Assembly (NCBI GenBank): GCA_963769435.1
Contig: CAVYLN010000002.1
Span: forward strand, 1,240,001-1,304,000
Length of the DNA stretch: 64,000 nt
Origin: JADKAV01 sp963769435
GTDB taxonomy: Bacteria > Actinomycetota > Actinomycetes > S36-B12 > UBA10799
Direction: 5' to 3'
The translations under genes were made by a program, and so were the position numbers. Under the pieces are notes generated by a model, which made no database searches, was not told where the DNA came from, and saw nothing but the letters and a program-made list of their open reading frames with translations. Every line of letters starts with the position of its first letter. The stretch's first letter is position 1. This document shows, in pieces, positions 43,181-54,167 of the stretch.

Positions 43181-44470
43181 TCACGCGTAGCGCAACAGCA
43201 CGTACGGGATGCAGATCAGGATCGAGACCGCCGCCGTCGGCAACCCGTACTTCATCCACTGCCAGAACGAGATGGGTAGCGCGTTGCGGGCGGCGATCCC
43301 GACGACCACGACGTTGGCGCTCGCACCGACCAGAGTGGCGTTTCCCCCGAAGTCCGCACCCAGCGCCAGCGCCCACCACAGGGCACCGTCCTGGCCCAGC
43401 GCCGGGTTCGACTGGATCAACGACTCGACCACGGGAGCCATCGCGGTCACGTAGGGGATGTTGTCCACGATCGCGGAGACCACCGCCGAGCCGACCAGCA
43501 CCATCATCAGCGTGGGCACAACCTCCGAACCCGTCGCGTTGGCCATGGCCTGCGCGAGTTGATCCAGCGCACCCACCTCGACCAGGGCCCCCACCAGGAT
43601 GAACAGGCCGATGAAGAACAGCAGCGTCTCCCACTCGACGTCCTCGACCAGCTCCCCCGGGCCGGCCGGTGAGATCAGGATCATGATGCCCGCGCCGACC
43701 AGTGCGACCACGGAGGGGGAGATGCCGGTCTGGCGCTGCAGGAGGAAGCCGACCAGGATCGCCCCCAGCACGATTCCGGACCGCCAGAGCAGGCGGGGAT
43801 CCTTGATGGCTTCGCGCTCGTCGAGGGCCATTAGCGATTCGACCCCCTGCGGCTTGGCCGCCAGGGCCTTCCTGAACAAGACACGGATCAGCAGCAGGAA
43901 CACGCCCAGCACGACGAGCACAACCGGCAGCATGTTGACGAGGAAGTCGGTGAAGGTCAGATCCGCGCGGCTGGCGATGATGATGTTCGGGGGATCACCG
44001 ACCAATGTGGCCGCACCCCCGATGTTCGATGCGAGTGCTTCGGCCATCAGGAACGGGATCGGGTGCAGCCCCAGGCGCTCACACACCAGCAGCGTGACGG
44101 GCACCACCAGCAGAACGGTGGTGACGTTGTCGAGCAGGGCTGACGCGCCGGCCGTCACGAGGACCAGCAGAACCATCACCCGGTAGGGCCGGCCGCCGGC
44201 GAGTTTGGCCGCACGGATCGCCATGTACTCGAAGACGCCGGTCCGCTTCAGGACACCGACGACCAGCATCATCCCGAGCAGCAGGAAGATGACGTCCCAG
44301 TCCACCCCGGTCTCCGAGGAGTAGAACGCGTCCTGCGAACTGGTCACCCCAAGCCCGAGCACGATCGCCGCACCACCCAGCGACGCTGCCACCCGGTGCA
44401 CCCGCTCGGTGGCGATGAGCACATACGCGCCGACGAAGATCGCCACCGCGACCCATGCGATGAGGGTCAT
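43181..44470 (-). CDS. ArsB/NhaD (SLC13-like) ion permease
   Basis: A 429-aa permease with ~11 membrane helices in the ion-transporter superfamily fold. Two related segments, EALASNIGGAATLVGDPPNII and GADFGGNATLVGASANVV, are the repeated substrate/ion-binding loops of this group. It could move sodium, arsenite or an organic anion; similarity is strongest to uncharacterised P-protein/YbiR-like members. It overlaps the upstream CBS gene by 4 nt, which suggests nucleotide-dependent control of transport. It is not part of the arsenic region at 18-25 kb. Confidence 0.85.
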   Translation of the reverse strand: MTLIAWVAVAIFVGAYVLIATERVHRVAASLGGAAIVLGLGVTSSQDAFYSSETGVDWDVIFLLLGMMLVVGVLKRTGVFEYMAIRAAKLAGGRPYRVMVLLVLVTAGASALLDNVTTVLLVVPVTLLVCERLGLHPIPFLMAEALASNIGGAATLVGDPPNIIIASRADLTFTDFLVNMLPVVLVVLGVFLLLIRVLFRKALAAKPQGVESLMALDEREAIKDPRLLWRSGIVLGAILVGFLLQRQTGISPSVVALVGAGIMILISPAGPGELVEDVEWETLLFFIGLFILVGALVEVGALDQLAQAMANATGSEVVPTLMMVLVGSAVVSAIVDNIPYVTAMAPVVESLIQSNPALGQDGALWWALALGADFGGNATLVGASANVVVVGIAARNALPISFWQWMKYGLPTAAVSILICIPYVLLRYA

Positions 44471-44913
44471 GCCAGCACGGACCGGATCAACCTGTTCACG
44501 GTGACCACGCCCAGGAACTCGCCCTGGTCCACCACAGCCACCAACGGCACATGGGCGGCCGCCATCACCGCGGCAAGTTCGACGGCGTTGGCGTCGCCGT
44601 CCACGAAGTGGTCCGGCCGGTCCTCGGACGGTTCCAGTGAGCGGGCCAGGTCGGCCATCGTCCGGCCTTCGAGCCGCGCCGCCAGAGCGTCGGCGGAGGG
44701 CTCGTCGAAGACCCGGCCAAGAGCCGCGTCGTCGAGCACGTACCGGGGCAACGCCACCCTGAGCACCTGTGAAGCGGGGACCACCACGAATTTGCCGTCC
44801 AAAGCGATCACCAGCCCCGGCAACTGTGATTCCGCGATCATCCGCAGTGCGTCCAGGGCCGCCGTGTCCGGTCGAAGGACCTCGGTCGGAATGGCCAGAT
44901 CCCGTGCCCGCAT
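44467..44913 (-). CDS. CBS-domain protein
   Basis: A 148-aa protein of two CBS motifs (residues ~1-60 and ~75-145; MRARDLAIPTEVLRPDTAALDALRMI and VPLVAVVDQGEFLGVVTVNRLI). Such stand-alone pairs bind adenine nucleotides and regulate partners. The 4-nt overlap with the permease gene points to that permease as partner (inference). The stretch up to the divergent gene at 45132 (218 bp) holds no other gene. Confidence 0.85.
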   Translation of the reverse strand: MRARDLAIPTEVLRPDTAALDALRMIAESQLPGLVIALDGKFVVVPASQVLRVALPRYVLDDAALGRVFDEPSADALAARLEGRTMADLARSLEPSEDRPDHFVDGDANAVELAAVMAAAHVPLVAVVDQGEFLGVVTVNRLIRSVLA

Positions 44914-45131
44914 GGCTGCAGTCTGCCAGTTTCACGCCTGCTGTCGTGGCCGGAAGCGTGGCTCGGGTCACCTGTCGACCAGATACGTCCAAAGTCCCGC
45001 GGAATACGGCCATCCGAGCGACTCACAGGTGGGGTCCCGAGCGGTAGACTGAGATCGACGGGAGCACCTCTCGTCACGGCTGTTCCCGCACGCGACAGTG
45101 CCCCCGCCCACGTGTTCGGGAGGTGGGTCAC

Positions 45132-45956
45132 ATGTTCAAGAAATCGGCCACCGTCGTGGCATGCACCCTCGCGCTGCTGGCGGCATCACCGCCCGGCGTC
45201 GCCGCCGATGACGGGGCACTGGCCAGTGTCGACCCGGCCACCGGCACACTCGCAGGATTCACCTACGGCGAGGACGAGGCCAACAGCTACTACACCTGGT
45301 CGGGCGGGATTCCCTGGATGTGGTTCTTCTCGACCCAGCACATCGGGGTCGGGCCCGCTCCGATGGCGGGCGTCCCCTTCTACCTCCACGCCCATACCGC
45401 GGTCATCGCGCCACACACCGTCACCGGCAACGTCCTGATGACGATCCATCAGGACGCCGGCGGACTTCCGCTGCGCTACGCCCCGAGCGCGGCGATGCCG
45501 ATGCGCTGCACACGGACGCAGTTCGATCCGATCCAGGCGTCGACCGAGATCCCTTGTCCGAGCGTGAACCTGGAGAGCGGCAAGTACGTCGTCAGCAATC
45601 TGGAACCCCTCGTGCCGGGCTTCGCGCTGGACATCGAGTTCCCGGTCGTGGTGGACGCTCCGACGACTGGAACCGCGGCCATGACGGCGATGTGGGCGAC
45701 CACCGACGTGAGCCTCAACAACAACAATGTGCTGGCGACGGTGCCGGTGACGATCAGCGCGAATCCGAACCCGACCACGCCGACGCTGAAGACCAAGCGC
45801 CTGCCTAAGAAACTCCGCAAGGCCAAGCGGGTCCACTCGACCACCCCGAAGGTCTGCAAGGTCAAGAAGTCCAAGGTCGTCTTCACGAAGTCCAAGGTCT
45901 GCAAACTGGTGGGCAAGAAGAACGGCCGCACAGTGCGGGCCAAGGTGCGCTACTGA
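45132..45956 (+). CDS. Secreted protein of unknown function with basic C-terminus
   Basis: About 274 aa. A signal peptide (FKKSATVVACTLALLAASPPGVAA) is followed by a ~180-aa beta-rich domain with two cysteines and a C-terminal ~55 residues dominated by Lys, Arg and Val (LKTKRLPKKLRKAKRV). GGGAGG sits 8-9 nt before the ATG at 45132, preferred to a GTG at 45123. The basic tail is like those of the secreted proteins at 3886 and 10436, hinting at a shared way of binding the cell surface. Confidence 0.75.
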   Translation: MFKKSATVVACTLALLAASPPGVAADDGALASVDPATGTLAGFTYGEDEANSYYTWSGGIPWMWFFSTQHIGVGPAPMAGVPFYLHAHTAVIAPHTVTGNVLMTIHQDAGGLPLRYAPSAAMPMRCTRTQFDPIQASTEIPCPSVNLESGKYVVSNLEPLVPGFALDIEFPVVVDAPTTGTAAMTAMWATTDVSLNNNNVLATVPVTISANPNPTTPTLKTKRLPKKLRKAKRVHSTTPKVCKVKKSKVVFTKSKVCKLVGKKNGRTVRAKVRY

Positions 45957-45977
45957 CGGCCCGTCCACTCAAACAAA

Positions 45978-46020
45978 GCGTGCAAACCTCTGTGCACTCA
46001 ATCCACAGATGTTTGCAGGC
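45978..46020. repeat. 17-bp inverted repeat at convergent gene ends
   Basis: Arms 45978-45994 and 46004-46020 pair with two mismatches across a 9-nt loop; they contain TGCAAAC and GTTTGCA. The stop codon of the mutase-GTPase gene lies in the loop, so the hairpin spans the ends of both converging genes and could act as a bidirectional terminator. One arm matches a sequence at 28122-28141. Confidence 0.65.
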
Positions 46021-48932
46021 TCCCGGTCAACCAGCGCACGATGCCCGGCCCGAACACCGCCTGCGCGGAGTCGAACCCGTCGGCCAACAAGGTCCCCGCC
46101 TGGTCGGCGTAGCGGCGGCCGGTCGCGCCCCACTCGTCCTCGACCCAGCGGTTGAAGAAGTACCGCTCGCGCTCGTCCTCGGTGTGACGAGCAGGCTGCT
46201 GCGTGACCTTGAGCATCGCTGCGGCGAGGTCGTCGATCCCCTCGCCGGTGCGAGCGCTGGTCCGGTAGACCGGCGGCTGCTCCTCGTCGAACGGCCGGGC
46301 CAGCGACAGCGATGACCGCAGTTGGTAGTACGACATGCCAGCCGCCGGATCGTCGCACTTGTTGAGGATGAAGGAGTCCGGGATCTCGATGATGCCGGCC
46401 TTCAGGAACTGGATCTCGTCGCCGCCCAGCGGTTGCAGCACCAAGTACACGTGATCGGCCAGATAGCGGATGTCCAGTTCGCTCTGACCGATGCCGACGG
46501 TCTCCACCAGCACCACGTCGAACAGCCGCTTGAGCAGTCGGGAGACCTGGAAAGTGGTCGGCGCCAACCCGCCTAGTTCGGCCGCGTTGGACTGGCTGCG
46601 GAAGTAGGCCCGCTTCTCCCCGGTCGCGAACCGGGTGCGGGTGCGGTCCCCGAGCAGCGCTCCACCCGAAACGTGACTCGCGGGATCGACGGCGAGCACC
46701 GCCACCGAGAGGTCCGGATCCGAGGCGAGCAGCTGCGGGACGAGCCTCGCCACCAGGCTGCTCTTGCCCGCACCGGGAGTCCCGGTGATCCCGATCACCG
46801 CCGCCTGCCGCTCGTCGAGCAACTCGAGCACTTCAGCGCGTTGGGCGGCAGCCGAGGCCCGCGTGTCCTCGAACATCGCGACCAACTTCGCGACGGCGTG
46901 CTTGTTGAGCCCGCGGGCCCGCTCGACCGTTTCCGCCAGCGTCATCGGGCTTCGAGGATCTCCACGAACGACTTCCATGATGTCCATCAGCTCGTAGTCG
47001 GCCGGCGTGAAGACCCGTTTGATCCCCATGGACTCGAGTTCGGTGGCGTCGGCAGGCGGGATGATGCCGCCCATGACGAGTGCGATGTCCTCGTCGGCGC
47101 CCTGCTCCCGCAGTCCCTCGAGGATCTGCTTGGCCAGGTCGATGTGCGAGCCCGACAGCACCGAGGCGCCGATCAGGTCGGCCCCCTCCTCGACCGCCGA
47201 CTGCACGATCTCGTCCGGGCTCAAGCGGATGCCGGAGTAGATCACGTCGAAACCGACGTGGCGCGCGGACACCGCGATCACCTCGGCGCCGTTGGAGTGT
47301 CCGTCCAGGCCAGGCTTGCCGACCACGATGCGGGGGCGGTGGCCCATGCTCTCGGCCAGTGCGTTGATCCGCTCGCGCAACACGTCGACCCGGTCGCCGG
47401 TCAGCCCGAGTTGCTGGCCTTCGATGCCGGTGTGGGGGCGGTATTCGCCGAACACCTCGCGCAGCGCCCCGGCCCACTCCCCGGTGGTCACCCGTGCCAG
47501 GGCACATTCGATGCTGGGCTCCATCAGACTGCTGCCGTCCCGGGCGGCGGCCTTGAGCGCCTCGATCGCAGCCTCCGCGCGGGCGGAATCCCGTGTGGCG
47601 CGGACCTGCTCCAACGACGCGATGATCTGCTCCGCGGCCTTCTCGTCGACCTTGAAGATGCCGCCGTCGTCACCTGCGGTCAGCGGCGAGGGCAGCCCCT
47701 CGGTCCACTTGTTCAGCCCGACGACGATCTTCTCGCCGGAGTTGATCTCGCTCATCCGCTCGGACATCGACCGCACCAGCGCGGTCTTCATGTAGCCGGT
47801 CTCGATCGCGGGGATCACCCCGCCCATGCCCAGGATCGTCTCGATCTCGGCCGTGGCCTCCTCGATCAGCGCGTTGACCTTGGACTCCACCACCGGACTG
47901 CCGTCGAACAGGTCGGGGTACTCCAGCAGGTCGGTCTCGTAGGCGAGGATCTGCTGCAGGCGCAGCGACCACTGCTGGTCCCAGGGTCGCGGTAGCGACA
48001 TGGCCTCGTTCCAGGCGGGCAGTTGCAGGGCACGACAGCGGGCGTTGCGGCTCAGGGTCACGCCGAGCGCCTCCAGGATGATCCGCCAGGCGTTGTTCTC
48101 CGGCTGCGCCTCCGTCAGGCCCAGGCTGTTGACCTGCACCCCGTAACGGAAGCGGCGGTACTTCTCGTTCTTCACCCCGAACCGGTCGGCGGTGTAGGAG
48201 TCCCACAACTCGCCGAACGCCCGCATCTTGCACATCTCCTCGATGAACCTGATGCCGGCGTTGACGAAGAAGCTGATCCGGCCCACGGCACGCTCGAACT
48301 GCTCGTCGTCGAACTTGCCGCGCTCCTTGAGCAGGTCCAGCAGGCTGATCGCGTTGGCCAGCGCGAACGCGAGTTCCTGCACGGGCGTGGCACCGGCCTC
48401 CTGCAGGTGGTAGCGAGCAGATGTTGGAGGCGTTCCACTTCGGGATGGCTTCCAGGCAGTATTCGTACATCTCCGCGATGAGGCGCATGGACGCCTCGGG
48501 CGGGAAGATGTACGTCCCGCGGGCCAGGTACTCCTTGATCAGGTCGTTCTGTGTCGTGCCCTGCAGTTTCGACTCATCCTCGCCGCGCTCGCGGGCCAGC
48601 GCCACGTACAGCGCGAGCAGCCACATGGCCGTGCCGTTGATGGTCATCGACGTGTTCATCTTCTCCAGCGGGATGCCGTCGAAGAGGACGTGGAAGTCGT
48701 CCAGGGAGTTGATCGGCACGCCGACCTTGCCCACTTCGGGTCGCGCGATCGGGTCGTCGGAGTCGTAGCCGCACTGCGTCGGCAGATCGAAGGCGATGCT
48801 CAGCCCGGTCTGCCCCTTCTCCAGGTTCGAGCGGTAGAGCTCGTTCGAGGCTTTGGCACTGGAGTGGCCCGCATACGTCCGGATGATCCACGGGCGGTCG
48901 GATTCGGCGAGTTCGTGCGCTGGCGTGCTCAT
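45998..48932 (-). CDS. MeaA-type acyl-CoA mutase fused to B12 domain and MeaB-like GTPase (one frameshift)
   Basis: About 977 aa after correcting a surplus base near 48411-48416. Residues ~1-505 are a mutase barrel of the MeaA/ethylmalonyl-CoA mutase type (RPWIIRTYAGHSSAKASNELYR, SNICS then YHLQEAGATPVQELAFALA). Residues ~525-650 are a cobalamin domain with GLDGHSNGAEV (DxHxxG). Residues ~670-977 are a G3E GTPase with GTPGAGKSSL, VDPASHVSGGALLGDRTR and NKCD. The domain order differs from IcmF, which is B12-GTPase-mutase. GATAAT lies 5 nt before the ATG. Substrate (ethylmalonyl-, isobutyryl- or related CoA) is inferred. Confidence 0.85.
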
Positions 48933-48973
48933 GCTCCATTATCCGCACGGGGGCCGAGGGGTGGTCAGCGGTA

Positions 48974-49119
48974 GGCCGCACAAACTGGTTGGACAGCAAC
49001 CCGCGCCAACCAGTTCGTGCGGCGACACGCGGGACATAGCGCGCGAATCGCCCGTCGGGAACGCACGAAGTGGTTGGGGAAGGCCCGTGGACCTGCTCGG
49101 CCAACCAGTTCGTGCGGCC
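48974..49119. repeat. 146-bp double-hairpin element, copy 2
   Basis: Hairpin A: arms 48974-48992 and 49006-49024 (loop 13). Hairpin B: arms 49061-49077 and 49101-49119 (loop 23). The spacer is 36 nt. All lengths equal those of copy 1 at 36344. Right arms again begin CCAACCAGTTCGTGCGG. Loops and spacer differ from copy 1 except AATCG at the same offset in the spacer. It lies 8 bp past the DUF779 stop and upstream of the mutase-GTPase gene. Confidence 0.8.
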
Positions 49120-49127
49120 GCGGCGGC

Positions 49128-49503
49128 TCAGGCCTCCAGCGCCGCGTACTCCTCGTCGGTGAGCAGGCGGGAGCGGATCATGAACCGGAAACCCGTCGGC
49201 GCCTCCAGCGAGAAGCCGGCTCCCCGACCGGGCACCAGGTCGATGGTCAGGTGCGTGTGCTTCCAGTATTCGTACTGCGCCGCTGGACATGTAGACCGGG
49301 ACCTCCCCCACACCGTCGACGTCGAGGACACCCCACAGCACGTCCGCGCCCTCGCTGACCAGGAACTCGCCGGCGGGGTAGCACATCGGGGAGCTCCCGT
49401 CGCAGCAGCCGCCGGACTGGTGGAACATCAGCGGCCCGTTGTCGCCGAAGAGGCGACGGAGCATGTCCGCCGCCTCCCCGGTGACATCCACCCGGGTGGG
49501 CAT
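49128..49503 (-). CDS. DUF779-family protein, frameshifted
   Basis: About 124 aa after removing a surplus G near 49277-49286. Family segments: DNGPLMFHQSGGCCDGSSPMCYP, then WKHTHLTIDLVPGRGAGFSLEAP and FRFMIRSRLLTDEEYAAL. DUF779 proteins are almost always encoded next to acetaldehyde/alcohol-type aldehyde dehydrogenases, as here: the ATG directly follows the dehydrogenase TAA. Conserved His and Cys suggest metal binding; the function is unproven. Confidence 0.85.
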
Positions 49504-51029
<1,526 letters not shown>

Positions 51030-51086
51030 GTGGTTCTCCTAAGTTGTCGCCCGGCGCGTCCGGGATGAAGCCGAACCTAGGTTTCA

Positions 51087-51108
51087 CAAGGTTGCAACAA
51101 GGTTGCAG
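51087..51108 (-). promoter_or_regulatory. Tandem 11-bp direct repeat upstream of the aldehyde dehydrogenase
   Basis: CAAGGTTGCAA (51087-51097) is followed immediately by CAAGGTTGCAG (51098-51108). The pair lies 58-79 bp upstream of the dehydrogenase ATG, the place of an activator site, and one helical turn apart, so two protomers could bind on one face. The GAF regulator next door is the obvious candidate. Confidence 0.55.
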
Positions 51109-51187
51109 AAACGTAACGGGCGGCCGGTGCGGACCGACCGACCGCGAGGTCGGCGAGTGCCGCCAATCGGCCGCGAGGTTGGAGAAC

Positions 51188-51235
51188 GTGCACGAGGTTG
51201 GAGAAGACACGCGTGCGTTCTCCAACCTCGTGCAC
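51188..51235. repeat. Perfect 18-bp inverted repeat with 12-nt loop
   Basis: Arms 51188-51205 and 51218-51235 (GTGCACGAGGTTGGAGAA and its reverse complement) are exact. A further direct copy of GAGGTTGGAGAAC precedes it at ~51175. The 300-bp region 51030-51330 between the dehydrogenase and its regulator holds this hairpin and the 11-bp repeats but no gene. It may terminate the regulator transcript, which ends at 51331. Confidence 0.75.
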
Positions 51236-51330
51236 AACCTCCAACGCGAGCATCGGCGGGCCCGACAAGCACGCGCCCAGAGCACCAGCCAGCCCCACCA
51301 CCCGGCCGGCACCGGCCGCGCGTGAACGAC

Positions 51331-52559
51331 TCAGCGACGACCCTGCCCGGGCAGCCGCGGAAGCGGCACCGAGAGCAACTTGTGGAGCCGGTCGAGCCTG
51401 GCCATCAACCCGATCCGCTTGGGCGACGTGGCGGGCAGGGCCCGCAGGGCGGCCTGAATGATCTCCACGTCGTCGCGACCGTCCTCCCCGACCGCGAACT
51501 GCAGAAGGGCGTCGGCGTCACCGGAGGCCAACGCGGCCCTGCGCACCCTGGCCCGCAGGTCGCCGCGCATGTCGACGATCTCCGGGGACTCCGACCCCGG
51601 GAGCAGCGGTCCGGCATAGAGGGTGATCGCCGAACGCGTGTCCCCCCGGTCGAGGGCCTCGATCACCTCCTGGGCATCGGTGGTGATCGGCTCCGCGAGC
51701 CGGTAGGGCCGCGATAGCAGGTACCCCTCCCCGAGAATCTTGCGCAATCGCGCCAACTCCGCGCGCACGGTCACCAGGGGAACGTCGTGTTCGTGCATCA
51801 TGACCGCGAGCCGCTCGGCGGAGAGACCCTGGGACATCGACAGCAACAGCAGCAACTCCGAGTGTCGCGCGCTGAGTTTCAGCCTCTCGCCCGGCCTGTC
51901 CAGGAGTGCCCGGTCGCGGCCCAGCACCACCAGGCGGGCGCCATCCGGGCGCGGGTTCTGCGTAGCCAGCCAATGCTCGGCAGCAACCGCGGTCGCGCGG
52001 ACCATGGCCAGGGCCTGGGGGGTCGCCACGTCGTGCTGGCCGGTCACGTCGAGCACGCCGAGTATGCGGCCGGTGTGGGGGTCGTGGATGGGGACGGCCG
52101 TACAACTCCACGGCTGGACGGTGCCGCGGAAATGCTCGGAGGCGAAGATCTGCACGGGCGCGTCGAGGGTCAAGGCGGTCCCGGGGGCGTTCGTCCCGGC
52201 CGCGCGCTCCGACCACTGGGCGCCTGCCACGAAACCCATGTCCTCCGCCCGGGAGCGCAGACCCCGGTCCCCCTCCACCCACAGCAGGTTTCCCTGCCGG
52301 TCACCCACCGCGACGACGTGGCCGCTGGATTCGGCCGGCTCGGTCAACAGCGAACGGATCAAGGGCATGGCCGCGCCCAGTGCCGAGGACTCCCGGGCGG
52401 CCTGCAAGTGCGATCGGGCTCCAGCACCAGCGGCGGCGCGGGGGCCTGCGGGTCCACCCCCTCATCCAGGCTGCGTCGCCAGGATTCGAGGACCAATTGC
52501 CTGACACCGCTGACCCTGCCGGAGTCGCCGGAGAGGAAGCGCTCATGGGCGTTGCGCAC
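51331..52559 (-). CDS. GAF-domain transcriptional regulator, frameshifted
   Basis: About 409 aa when one missing base near 52408-52414 is allowed for. N-terminal part: RFLSGDSGRVSGVRQLVLESWRRSL, the opening of AcoR-type regulators. Then a GAF domain (residues ~75-210; ERAAGTNAPGTALTLDAPVQIFASEHFRGTVQPWSC). The C-terminal third has a winged-helix-like segment (LKLSARHSELLLLLSMSQGLSAERLAVMM). There is no AAA+ sigma-54 activation domain. The start at GTG 52559 is uncertain. Adjacent to ExaC-DUF779, it probably senses an alcohol- or aldehyde-related signal. Confidence 0.75.
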
Positions 52560-52693
52560 CGCCCGGGCGACCGAACCCGAGGTCCGGCGCACCCCAGTGG
52601 GACGGTGGCACCCCGCGTGGCATGCACCGAGGGTACGTCGCGGCAAGCGGATTGCACAGGTGAACGTCGGCCTCGAGCCAATACTGTTCCTGC

Positions 52694-54121
52694 ATGCGCA
52701 ACCGTTGGTGGATCGCTCTGGTACTGGCGCTGGTCGCCTGCTCCACGGGCACCTCAACGGATTCGCCGAGCCCCGCCCCGAAGACGTTCGTGTACTCGCT
52801 GGTGGCGCCGCTGTCGGTGTCGCCGTCCGGCCTGGTCGCTCGCGCGGTCCTGCCCGGCGGTCAGAAGTGCCCCGAACTCGAGGTGACAGGCGCGACATCC
52901 GTGTCGATGCAGCAACGATCCCCGGGGAGCACGACAAAGGGAACCTTCGACGACGTCACCGTCTGCTCGGCGAACATCCCGGCCGGGGCCTCAGGGGTCG
53001 CTCTGAACGGCGAGCAGATCCCGGCACAGATGCCCCGGCAGGTCGAGACCGTGGCGGCGGTGGCCGATACCGGCTGCCTGGTGCGCAAGTTCGTCCAGAA
53101 CTGCAACTCCGTGAAGGACTGGCCGTTCGCGACGATCGCCACGCAGATCGACAAGGCCGCGCCCGACCTGTTGATCCACGTCGGCGACTACTTCTACCGC
53201 GAGGCCGCCTGCCCCACGGCTGACAGCGACCGGTGCGGCGGCAGCCCGGCACCGCCGAAGGACGTCCCGTTCCTCGATTCCGGGGCGGGTTGGCTGGCCG
53301 ACTTCTTCGAACCCGCCGAACCGATGCTGGCGACCGCGCCGTTGCTCGCGGTGCGGGGCAACCACGAGATCTGCGAGATCGGCGGCAACGGGTACTTCCT
53401 GTTCCTCGATGCCCGACCGGACAGTGCCGCGACCTGCGCGCCGGTGGAACGCGATGGCCGGATGGTCGCGCCCACCGTCCTGTCCAAGACGTGGAGCGTC
53501 GACGTCCCGATGATCTCCGGTCGCCCGCTGCGCCTGGTCGTCGTCGACTCCGCATACGGCTGGGACTACGGGACCTCCCCCTGGTGGCCGAAGCTGCGCC
53601 CCGGGTACGAGGCTGCGGCCGAACTGGCCAAGGACCCGGGCGTGGATCCGTGGCTCGTCGTGCACCAGCCTTCCCTGGCCAACACGACGGTCAGGTACAA
53701 CCCCGGGAACGTGCCGGGCTGGACACCATGGGTCGCCGTGGATCAGGCGGCAGCGTCACACGGACTCCTGAAGGACTTCACGGCGATCGTGTCCGGGCAT
53801 CTGCACCTCAGCCAAGTGGTGAAGGTCAAGGGACTGCCGCCGCAGTTCGTGTTCGGCGGCGGCGGCACCGACCTCGACCCGCACCAGGGGTACCAGCAGC
53901 CCGAGTACGGGCCATTGGCCGATTCCAAGGGCCGTCCGATCGTGCCGGGGGTCAAGCCCTACCCGAAGGCGGCCTACCGCTGGCTGGAGGTCGAGCACGC
54001 GTTCGGTCTGGCCAGCCCTGATCCCGCACAGGGCTCGTGGCAGGTCCGGTACGTGCGTCCCTCGGGCGCCGGCCTCACCGACTGCACGGTGCGCGCCGAC
54101 TCCCCGGACTGCGGTTCGTGA
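52694..54121 (+). CDS. Metallophosphoesterase lipoprotein
   Basis: A 475-aa predicted lipoprotein: lipobox LVAC with the cysteine at residue 16 after a short hydrophobic stretch, then a Ser/Pro linker. The calcineurin-like metal sites follow in order: VADTGC, LLIHVGDYFYRE, AVRGNHEICE, WLVVHQP and VSGHLHLS. Substrate could be a phosphate ester or nucleotide outside the membrane. TACTGT is 6 nt before the ATG, another leaderless-type start. The frame is intact. Confidence 0.87.
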   Translation: MRNRWWIALVLALVACSTGTSTDSPSPAPKTFVYSLVAPLSVSPSGLVARAVLPGGQKCPELEVTGATSVSMQQRSPGSTTKGTFDDVTVCSANIPAGASGVALNGEQIPAQMPRQVETVAAVADTGCLVRKFVQNCNSVKDWPFATIATQIDKAAPDLLIHVGDYFYREAACPTADSDRCGGSPAPPKDVPFLDSGAGWLADFFEPAEPMLATAPLLAVRGNHEICEIGGNGYFLFLDARPDSAATCAPVERDGRMVAPTVLSKTWSVDVPMISGRPLRLVVVDSAYGWDYGTSPWWPKLRPGYEAAAELAKDPGVDPWLVVHQPSLANTTVRYNPGNVPGWTPWVAVDQAAASHGLLKDFTAIVSGHLHLSQVVKVKGLPPQFVFGGGGTDLDPHQGYQQPEYGPLADSKGRPIVPGVKPYPKAAYRWLEVEHAFGLASPDPAQGSWQVRYVRPSGAGLTDCTVRADSPDCGS

Positions 54122-54167
54122 CACAGGACTGCGGAATACGGCTGCGGCGGGCTCGGTTGAACACGAC

